A stretch of 64,000 nucleotides of DNA, taken from NCBI RefSeq assembly GCF_905163445.1, contig NC_053191.1, forward strand, positions 3,472,001 through 3,536,000, written 5' to 3'. A model generated the notes under the pieces. It saw nothing but the letters and a program-made list of their open reading frames with translations. It was not told the origin of the DNA and ran no database searches. Source of the stretch: Pararge aegeria. Lineage: Eukaryota; Arthropoda; Insecta; Lepidoptera; Nymphalidae. Shown piece after piece: positions 45,817 through 57,800 of the stretch (position 1 is the first letter of the stretch; each line of letters opens with the position of its first letter). A program made the position numbers and the translations under genes.

Positions 45817-48800
45817 ATGGCTGAGGCTGGAGATTTGCAAGAAGAGAACGACGTTGTGAGCGACCCCGGTATTTCCCCGCCCCAGCAGAGAAGAATGGTT
45901 TATAGACATGTCTTTGGGGATGATAGAATGATTCCTCCCTTATATAGTCTTACTGCATCTGCTGATGAATTTGAGCCATATAGCAAAGAAATTGAGGTAT
46001 TGCTAACTTTTTATTTATTAAATAGCTTGGTGATATCCCTAGCAAGGCGCAGCGGTGAGCGCTGTGGTTATATGTTCCCGAGTTCGAGTCCCCGGCAGGA
46101 GAAATTTCGGAATTCTTAATTTCTTAATTTCCTCCAGTCATGGGTCAAGTCTGCTATTACAATTTTGTCTCAGTGAAAAGACAAAAGTAGTGATGAAAAA
46201 AAAAATGTGTTTGTTTCAAAAATTTTATCTGTCGCCTGTATATTCATTAAAAGTTTGTAGAAAAAATGACACTAAAAATAGAAAAAATATATTTAATACA
46301 TTGAAAGTTTTATTATAACGCATTATCTAATTAAATAAAGTTTATTTAAAAAATCACACAAAAAATATTTCTACACAAAGAAATGCACATAATGAACATA
46401 AATAAATTTGGGGACTCATTAATGGACAACCAAATTTCACTCAACATTAAAATTTGAGATTTTTGTACAATTGAATCAATTAAATCACCGGAATGAGCCC
46501 GCAGACTTTGACAATTGAAAGTGTACCTACACCGTAAAGTGTACACATTAAAGTTATGCTTACTTTTCGCCCGATTGCCGAAAGTTTTTTGAACAATCGA
46601 TTATTATTGGAAAAAAAGAGTGCATTCCTGATTGCAAACAAACTTGTTTAATTAATCGATACATATAATACTTGAATAATAATTAAAGTAGTAGTATTTT
46701 TTGTCATTGATTGGCCATTGAGACATGCTATAGACACTATGCCAACAGGCAGGGGACAAAAATTTATATCTTCCGATTATATCCCCTGACAGGGGATATA
46801 ATTAATGTGTCCACCTGCTAAAGCGCGGGAACATGGAATAGGAGAAGTTTCATCATCACATCAACCGATAGACGTCCACTGCTGGACATAGGTCTTTTGT
46901 AGGGAGTTCCAAGTTCCACGATTCTGAGCCGCTTGGATCCAACGGCTACCTGCGACGCGCTTAATGTCGTCTGTCCACCTCGTTGGGGGTCGACCAACGC
47001 TGCGCTTACCAGTACGGGGCTGCCATTCCAGCACCTTGGGACCCCAAAGGAGAAGTTTACCCCCGTTTATTATTACGCATACATATTATTTCCTCTTGTG
47101 CGCCAGTGCTCTGAGAGTTGATAAAGCTTTTGGGGAAGATAAAACTTTATCCTAGGCGTGCTGGTCTGATGGGACTTCGACAGTGGCTAGTTATTTTTAG
47201 TTAGCGATTTAGTGTACTGGCACGGTGTTGCGTAGAAACAGATTATTGGTATGAATTTTATATAACTGCCATACGCGCTAACAGATTAGCCCGCTACCAT
47301 CTTAGACTACAACGTCAGTTATCGTCACGTGAAATTGCAGTGGAGGGCTAACTTGTAGTGAAATAAAAAGTCCTTTCAACTATAACGGCCAAAATCAAAA
47401 ATAATCGTGGATTGGTTGCTTACTTAAAAGAAAGACAAAAAAACACGCTTTAACATTTATAATATTAGTTGGGAAGTTAAGATATATTAAATACGAAAAG
47501 ATGCATAATATATGACATATGACAGGGGAACACCCTGTCCCCATTTTTCATTTTTATTATTACTTGATATCTAAAACCTCAAATCTCATAAGAGAACTCG
47601 GTATCGGTCAGAATGGCGCGTGTATGATTTCCAATGTAAACGAAACTATGCAATTTATCAATATAAACATACGACAATGTACATTTATCCATTGGAACAA
47701 TGGGTATTATACATTTGTCGTGTATTTGTCCAGTAGTTACGATCTTTTTGGAGATCATGCATCCGCCATTCTGACTGATTCCATTGTATCGGTTAGCTTT
47801 ACATTAACGTATGTATGCAATATGTATAAGATTTGCGCTCGGAATTATTGTGGAGGGTCGATTCCGCTTAACGAAACATATGCACAATGAAAATGCACCT
47901 TATTTCAGTTGAGTTAGGTCCCAAATTCCGTACTATTCATTTTTTTTGTAAAAAACTGAAAAATTTGTGCTTTACGTCACTGAGTATAAAGGTTATTTCT
48001 CTCTGATATTCCAGCGTTTCGATAATCGAATACAAAGAAAATATTTAAATGAACATTTCCTATTTTCAGTTCAACAAAAATTCAGTTTGCGGAATTAATG
48101 AATGCCTCACAACCGACGCAAAGAGGCTTTGTATATTTGACTTATCTCTGAAACTGACGAGAGCCGATCATTACGATATTGGTGGAACATATTATCACGA
48201 TCTAAAGCAAATAAAACCAGAGCTATGGTTCTACTACACAACATCAGTATGCCCCCAGAGCAATTTTCTCTTGAACTTATTTTTTAGTTTCCGAAAAGGG
48301 GGATTCGCCTCTATAGGCATTAGTGAGTCAAATACTATAACAAAGCAAAAGCATTCTGGTGAAGCTAAATTACAAAACTTGACTCTTTCTGAAAATTTAT
48401 TCTGGAAGGCCTTCAAATCAAATGAAAAACAAGAGAGCCATCATTTGAAGACCTATTGTTTCACCAAGCAAGACTTAAAGGTTTTAGTCAAGCAAACTTT
48501 CTGCATTCCGATAAGGATTAAAATCTCTAATAACATGAGTGTCGTAGATGCAGATGTATTGTTGAGAATTAAAAGAAGTCACAACCTCTCAAGTCTGTTT
48601 AAGAGGCAAGAGGACACGGATTTTATATTGGAATCAATGAGTGGGACGAAATACCAAGTTCATAAAATACTGTTAGCTGCGGTAAGCTCAGCTTTGCGGG
48701 GAAAATTGAAGGAGTCCAATGGTGTTTCTCTATTCCTTGACATCGATGATTGCGCTATGGAACAGTTCCTCGAATACATTTACACTGGCACCGTAACAAA

Positions 48801-51800
48801 TATAGTGCAAGATAATTGGTGCCAGCTAATTGAGTTGGCGAACCAATTTAATCTGAACAAACTATTTGAGGAGGTCGAAATTGCGATAATCCAGCAGATT
48901 TCCATAGACAATGCCATCGCCATCGCATTGATGTCAGAGAAATACAAGTTGGATAAAATTCAAAAGAGAATTTTGGATTTCATTCGAAGTGAGCCGAAAG
49001 TACTGGACAGCGAAGGCTGGAATAATTTGAACGATGTACAGTTGACGAAGAAATGGTTGAAAGAACTGTACCGTGAGGATGTCCCTGACTAATTATGTTA
49101 TTAACCAGTCCAAGCTTATAGCTGTAAGTATTGGATAGAATATTGTTATACGGAAAGTCATGGTTACACAAAAACTTCATAACTTAATTTGCTATAATCT
49201 CTATATACATACAAATAAATCTGTTGAATTAATATTATACTATAATTGTAAAAATGATTATGCTTTGCCAGTTTATTTATTACTTATTTTTGTGCCAAAA
49301 TTACAACAGAAGCAGCAGCAGAAGCAGAAGAATTTCATGTATTTACTACATACTTGGAAAAATTTATGCATAGAGTATACGTAGGTAAGATTTTTAAATG
49401 TGAAATTTAAGTTCTTTCACTATTCCTATTGTAGGTTTTGCTCTGATGCGGGTATTATCCAACATGCCAATCTGCATTGGAGCATAGTTGCTCTATATAT
49501 CTCTCTCCTATTCGAAGACTCTTCCCAGCACTGGGACATTTATTAATGTGATATTTATGGCTAATAAATAATCAATGAACACATAGTCTACTTGGATTAC
49601 GGTTTGTTGCTAAAACTGCATAAATGTATTTATGAACTTCCAATTTCAAATTCAATTTATTCAGCACAATACATAATGTTTCTTTTATAATCATGATATC
49701 AACAGATAGACGTCTGATTTGATCACGCAGAGATATTCCGAGCATAGCTATGACCATCGCCCGCTCAGTGACTCTGAGCCTTCTTATAAGGCCCATAGTC
49801 AGCCATATCCCAGTTTGGTGAAATTTTTCATTTAATAAATAAATTATTAATTTATTTATTTATCGTCTTTTCCTAATTCACTAGCATGAACTATCTATAA
49901 TATTTCGTTGCTTAACATTGTTACATGCAATGTCAGCCGTTTTTATATATTCTTATTATACAAAAGACCACATAACTGCATATTGTCTGTGAAAGGTGCA
50001 GAACTCCCTTGTGTGGTTGACTACACGTTTCTACAACATGATTCTTGAGGTAATTCTGGACCTAACCATGCGTATATATAAGAAATGTGTTAAAACACAT
50101 CTAATAGAGCGAGGTTACTATAATTGGTATTAACCGTACTAATTTTATTGAATTAAATAAATATATTTTTTTTTATTTATTAGCTTTTCAAGGGAAACAA
50201 ACAGTACTATTACACATAAAAGTAATGCCGTATTTTTATATCACATAAACCAATGAAGTTTAATAATATTAAAAACAAACCTTGTGAGTTTAGTTAGAAA
50301 CGGACATAAATTAGTTATATCTGCATATTATCTGCGAAAGGTGCAGAACTTCTTTGTGTGGTTGAGTAAACGCTTTTACAACATGATACTTAGGTAATTC
50401 TGGACCTACCAATGCATACATTTAAGAAATGAAAAACACATCTAATACAGCGAGGCTACTATACATTTGATTAATCTCTCTTGGTAGAATCCTTTTCCGA
50501 ACCGGTGGTAGAGTCACTACAAACAGACTTGACATGCTTATATTAAGGCCTACTTGAAAACAATGACATTTGAAATTGAATTTATAGTGTCTTCTATAAA
50601 TTGTGTTGTAATAAAAATATTTTTTTCTAGTATGCCAAACGCCATCTATCATAATGGTGGAGAGTTGAAAGGAAATAAACTTTTGATATTACTGTATATT
50701 TTCTATTAAGTATGTAATTATCGATTTATATTAGTAATTTTTGTTTAACTAGCTTTTGTGATAACGCTGTTTTTGAATGAGACCTTAGGTATCGTGGCAG
50801 ATGTGATACATAAAAAATGATAGTAGGTAAGAAGTATTAAAAATTAATAAAATATATATATATCGCTTCGTTAGTAAAACTAATTTATTATTTTTTGAAT
50901 TTACATTTATAAATCGCAGAGGGTGCATGACAGCACACGAGTTTGTTTTATTTTACGACATGCCAATATAAGTTATACATTAAAAAAATGTGTTTTTGCT
51001 TAAATAATTAATAAAATAAATATATAATAAATGTATTACGACAATACATCGCCATCTAGCCCAAAAGTTAGCAAAGCTTGTGTTATGGGTACTAAGACCA
51101 GTGATGAGTTTTAAGAATAATGCACATAAATACTTATAATATACAGATAAAAACCCAGACACTGAAAACATTCATATTCATGAAACAAGCATTTTCTAGT
51201 TGTGGGAATTGAACCAGCAGCCTTGGACTCAGAAAGCAGCGTCAATGCCCACTGGCTTTATAACTTATTAATGTTCTATCGGGCTCTTTTAGATACATTA
51301 TTTATTGTGAATTTGCAGATATAGCATGCACTTAGTTCCGTAATTCAGAAATTGTAATCTATAGACCTCTGACAAAGTGCAATTTTACAAATATCCTTTA
51401 ATACCTCCTTGTGTATTTGATGCATTTCGTGACTTCACTATGACCCTAGCCATAAGTAAAACCATATGTAAAACTTAAAGGTATATGATATGTATAAAGT
51501 GCTAAGTATTAAATGTATCAATCGTCTGACAGAAAACTTCTTGGTATTTTTTATTTTATTTTATAGATGTTTATGAAGATAAATGTATGTAATACCTATG
51601 GTACTATACTCTATAAGGTTAAAATGTGAAATAAATGCTGTATAAAATATGTGCTATTTTTTATCCTACTGAAAGGAACCCTAATTTTACCTGTTCCGTA
51701 TGTTGGTCCGGATCACTAACAATAATAATATGTATTGTTAATGCCTTCTGAATGCTGTTACTGCTTACCCACGTTTTTTTTTCATCAATGATGCTATTCG

Positions 51801-54800
51801 TTTTCTGCTGATGGCAAAAAAGTCAGCAGTATGAGTCCTCGCGACCATTTCAGATGCACTACAATAACGTGGTTAGCCCAACAGCATTCCGAAACAGTCA
51901 TTACACTGAACTCGTAGGGCGTTTAGCGAAGCCTGTAGCTGGTCTACAGGGATCCCGTAAAAGGCTTTTAACAAACTAAATCAAGATCTGATTATTAATT
52001 TGGAGCGTAGTTAAGTATAATAAAAAACGGAAAGATGGCAACTAGAAACGAATTAGGTAATAAAGGGCCATCTGTTAAATTATTACCACCGGCAAACAAG
52101 TTCCAAGTACCTACCCTGCAGAGATTATCTGATTTAATATTTAATTGAAAAATACCAGGTAGGTATCGATCGATATACGCTGCAGGATATCCTTAAAATT
52201 CTTCTCCTAAATTCTCAATCGACTCTAGCTTTTTAGATGAAGCTTCAGTGAGCATCCAAACTTCAGCTCCGTACAATTATGGAGGGTAGAGGTAAGGAGA
52301 GTCATCTTATATGGGAGAAAAGTTGAAAAAGTGTCCAGTTGTTGCGCTAAATAAGAGTTCAAAAATCCTCCACAATGGCGCTGGTGGATGCACAGGGTAT
52401 GGTATGAATGTAGCAATCGTAGATGAATTGAAGTATGCCGAGTTAAAAAATTTAATGTCATTATCGACTAAAGTAGTTAATTATTGAGAATTTCAACAAA
52501 CTTACGTTGTACAAAATATGTGGTAAATATAACCTTACTTCCTTGTTTATTTTTCAAGCCTACTCTAACAATATTTATATTCGGCGCTTCTTTTAAGAGT
52601 TACCCTGATGCAAATGTGGCGCCACCCTAATTTAATACATTTTGACGACACTTTTTCATATACACAGATGACTCTCCTTACCTTTACCCTCCATACGTAC
52701 AATGAATGAAGAATGTCAAAAATAAAACTTATTGTTTCAGAGAAGTTTCACGTGCTTTACGATCATGTAGTTTCTCTTTGTCTATTGCAGATTCAGACAG
52801 ACAGTCTCTAGATTTCTATGGTCCATTGTCTGTGTCTGTGTCAATTGTCATTTGTCAAATGTCAAGGAAATTATTTTTTCTCTGAGTTATTAATAATTCT
52901 AACCACGAAAAAATTTGGTAAACATTGGATGGGTTCGGCGGGAAACTTCGTACATGGCGGACGCGGTTTTTTCAAATTTTTCTTTGATTTTATTGTAAAC
53001 TCGTCTTGAAAAGGATTTGGTGTTGTTTATATTGAACTGTAACTTGGCCTGTCAATTAGTGCACACGTGTTAGTGAGATTCCGGTGTAATTTCGGTGTTT
53101 TATGTGAATTTACACAGCAGCAGAAATAGTTGTCATTGGTGATATTCGTATAAATCTAACCGTATTTGGTGTTGGTTAAATATTTATTATGTGTCTGTAG
53201 TTATAGTGTTTCCAGTAAAATGGATCTAGATACACCTCCTGAGCCGCCCGACCCGGGGGCATCAGCCTCGTCTCGCAAACGACAAGGAGAGGATACCAAC
53301 GTATATGCGGCCAAAAAAACTATAACTGATCCTACTCAGGTAAACCCATCCGTTCAAAGCCTTTACATACATCCTTCCTTCACCGAAGGCGCCAAGTCAT
53401 ACTCTGACGATGATAATGGGCCTTTTATTGTCCAAGTCTCACGGGAAGTGGAGGACCCATCCTCTGGAGCGTCATTACGGGCTATAAATTTCGGTCAATT
53501 CTTGCACAAACACAAAATTGGTTCAATTATCCACGACGGCGTCAAAAATATAGGCCGCAACAAAATTACTGTAGAGTTTACTTCTGCCCAAGCTGCCAAC
53601 AACTTTCTGGTTAGTCCAGTTTTGAAGTTATGCAAATATAGAGCTATAATTCCCACATACAACATAACCAGAATGGGGCTGGTGAAAGGAGTTCCCGTGG
53701 ACTGGTCGATGGACGAGCTTGTTGATTCGCTAGAGCTCCCGCCTGGCTGTGGTGAGGTTCTGAAATCAAGGCGACTGAATAGAAAATCTGTCACAGAGGG
53801 TGTCATCACTTGGGTGCCTACCCAATCTGTTGTCCTAACCTTCAGGGGGCAAATGCTTCCTGCTAAGGTATATTCATACCACACCTCACTGCCAGTTGAA
53901 ACATATAAACTTCCAACAATACAGTGCCAGAACTGCTGTCGTTTTGGCCACATTAAAACAATCTGCAGATCTAAGCCCAGATGCTACAGATGTGCTCAGC
54001 CCCATACAGGTGACTCATGTTTGGTCATCAAGGAATTATCTACATGTTTACACTGCTCTGGTAGTCATTTTGCTACTGATAAAGACTGCCCAGAATTCTC
54101 CAGGCAGCAATCTATTAAAATGGTCATGTCTCAGAATAATAAATCTTACATTGAAGCATCATCTCAGTTTCCTCCTGTCCGCAGGTCCTATGCTGAGATA
54201 ACAAAAGAAATGTTTACTCCTACTAATGTAACTTCCACCAAAACCTCCTACCGGCAAACAGTTTTCCGCTCTCCTCGTCCCCGAGCTCCTCTAGCAAAGG
54301 GCTACGATAAAAAAGCTGTTCAGACTATTGTCGGTGATTACTCCTCATCCCTTCCTAATGGATGCGCTCTCAACAACAATGTTGAGAACCCTCCCTCCCA
54401 AGGTAAAATGCTTGAGTTTATCTCCGAATTTCTACTTAGTATTGTCGCTCCATGTAGTGAAATTCCCTTACCGCCCAACGTTGCCAAAAACTTAAGCCAA
54501 CTTTTTAAACTACTCCAAAATGGGCCCAATAACCCTGCTACAGTGGAACTGTAAAAGTTTACGTCCCAAGAAACATGAGTTAATCTCTCTGATTAACCTT
54601 CATAATCCCACCATTCTTGCCATCTCGGAGACATGGTTGAGGCCTGGTTCACGATTACGGGTGCCGGGCTTCTCCTGTTTGAGGGATGACAGGAGTGATG
54701 GGTATGCAGGCAGTGCTGTATTTCTACGGCACTCCCTCCCCTACACCCAAATCGCTCTTCCTTCCCACAGTCAACAGATCAATGCTGTTGCTGTCCGTAC

Positions 54801-57800
54801 CCTAGACATATCTTTTGTATCTCTGTATATTCCTCATCCCTCATCTTCTATTATTCCCGAATTACAAGCAATCTTGTCGTCCCTTCCCAGCCCTATCATA
54901 GCCATGGGTGATTTTAACACCCACCACACGATGTGGGGGTGCCATGCTAGTGACGGGTTTTCTCCATTGCTGATTGATTTACTTGATGATGTCAGTCTTT
55001 GCATCCTCAATGACGGTTCTCCTACTCGAAGGGTATACCCCAATCAGAACCCTAAATCAGCGGTTGATCTCACCCTATGTTCGGCTAACCTAGCATCGCG
55101 CCTGACTTGGAACGTGCTACAGTCAACCTGTGGCAGTGATCATTTTCCTATAATTGTTACATTAAATAATAAATCCTTACCTACCCCTAACTATGATCCC
55201 CTTTTAAAGTATAAACTTAAAAAAGCAAATTGGGAAGATTATGCCCTATCCGTTGATTGCATTGTAGACACTCTGCCCGATTTGGAAAGTGATGGAAACA
55301 TTCTGGTATGCTATGATCTCTTTTTAAAATCTCTTATATCTTCGGCCGATTCCCATATTCCAAAAAAACACCCTGTGAAAAATCCGCTGCTTTCCTCTCC
55401 TTGGTGGGATGATGAATGCAGCGATTTATTTGGTAAAAGATCTGCTGCAGAAGAATTATACTCAGCCTGCATGACTCAGGATAACTTTAATAGTTACCAA
55501 AAACTAGATGCTAAAATTAAAAGATTAGTCTTCAAAAAGAAAAGAGCAAGTTGGACGCAGTTCTGTGAATCGCTTAGCCCTCGTTCACCCTCCACCATTG
55601 TGTGGGAAAATATGAGGAGATTCCGTCGCTCCCTGAGCCACGTTGATCCTTCCTCAAATAATCCTTCTGACTGGCTTAACAACTTTGCAGACAAATTAGC
55701 TCCACCTTATGTTCCCTATGTGGACTCATTTCTAACTACTACGCCAGCTCCAGCTACGGATGAAATGGATGCCCCCTTTTCCTTTTCTGAGCTTCAAATT
55801 GCTCTCAATGGTCTAAAAGATACAGCTCCAGGGGAAGATGGCGTTCCATATTCTTTCCTGGCTAACTTAAATGACAAAGCTAAAATTTATTACCTTAAAA
55901 TAATCAATAAATGTTTGGAAACTGGTTCTATCCCAAACTCCTGGAAATCTCAAATTGTTATTCCTATCCTTAAACCTTATAAAAATCCCCTTAATTCAAA
56001 TTCATATAGACCCATAGCTTTGTCATCTACTTTAGCTAAAGTTACAGAACATCTCCTTAAAAACCGACTGGAATGGTTAATGGAAAGTAGAAATATTCTC
56101 CCCTCCTCCCAATTTGGGTTTCGGAAGGGTATGAGTACAACAGACAGTCTCAGTGTATTAACAACAGATATTAGATTAGCCTTTACAAAAGGAGAGTACC
56201 TTGTGGGTGCTTTTCTTGATATTGCTTCTGCATATGATAATGTCCTACTTCCGGTGCTCAGGCAGAAACTACTTAAGCTGAGTGTTCCCTCGAGGATGGT
56301 TCATTTCATATGTAATCTGCTGTTTTGCAGATATGTTCTGGTAAAGCATCAGAATAATTCTCTTCCCCCCAGATTAATCTGGAAAGGCCTCCCTCAAGGC
56401 TCTGTTCTCAGTCCTCTGCTCTATAGCATATATACCCACGACCTCGAATTGTCTGTTTCTAGTTTTTGTACCATTTTACAATATGCTGATGATATTGTCC
56501 TCTATCACAGCTCAGGCAGTATAGAGGAAGTATCCTGTCGTATCAATTCTGCTTTGTATTATCTAGGCCAGTGGCTGTCTGACCATGGCTTGTCCCTATC
56601 AGTGGGCAAATGTCAGGCAGTGGTATTTACAAGGAAGAGATACCTCCCGAACCTCAACATCTCATTTGAAGGTCAAGCAATCAACCTTGCAGTTAAAGCT
56701 AAATTTTTAGGTGTTTATTTAGACACACGACTGAATGGAATTGCTCATTCTGAACACATTATCAAAAAATGTGAAAAAGGCATCAATGTACTACGAGCAA
56801 TAGCGGGAGTTTGGTGGGGTGCTCACCCCTATACTTTAAAATTATTATATAATGCCTTAGTACGTAGCCACATGGATTACTGTATGTTTGTTTTAGAGCC
56901 TTTTAATAAATCAGCTGCTGAAAAGTTAAATAAAATTCAGTATAGATGCCTTAGAATTATTCTAGGTGCAATGAAATCCTCCCCCACTAATGCTTTGCAG
57001 GTAGAATGCGTTGACCCTCCTCTATCCATCCGTCGACAATATCTATGTGACCGCTTTATCAGCAAGATGTTACAGCTGTCATCCCATCCTCTTTGGCACC
57101 GACTAAGCCAACTATCACACGCACCTTGCTCCCGTAACTCGTCTTCCTACTTGCTAGATAGTTTCCTAAAGTATACCAGCCTTCCTAATCCCCTGACATC
57201 TTTCACAATCAACCCACTATATTCAACCCCATTTAAAGCATTAATATACAACCCTTCCATCATCACAGATCTAGGTCTGAGTAAAGGATCCCCAGATACC
57301 AATATCAAACTACAAAAGCATATTAGTCAAAATTGGTCAAATCATCTTATTATATATACTGATGCTTCAAAGCTGTCTCCAGAAGGTTGTGTTGGTGCTG
57401 CATGTTGGGTTCCTGTTTACAGAATTGTTTTAAAATTTAAATGCCCTCCCGAGTCTTCTGTGTTTACCGGAGAGGCCATTGCTCTTTTGGAAGCAATCCT
57501 GTTTGCACTGTCCCATAACGTACAACAGACGGTTATTCTGACTGACTCTTTAAGCTGTTTAATGTCTATTAAAGAAAACCCCTTTCGCAGCAAATCACGA
57601 TTTCCCATTATCTTAAAAATCCGGAAGGCTCTGCTCTCTTGCAATCAAAAAGGACTATTCATCTTACTGGTTTGGATTCCAAGCCACTCAGGTATTCCAG
57701 GAAACGAGACTGCTGACTCATGTGCCAAAACAGCTGTTGAGTCAGGTTCTCTAGATCATTTTAAAAATTCATCGCATGACCTATGTACTCTTGCCAAAAC

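Noticed and set aside
53495..53953. 152-codon minus-strand frame within the LINE
   Set aside because: It is antisense to the zinc-knuckle ORF1 and has no domain of its own.
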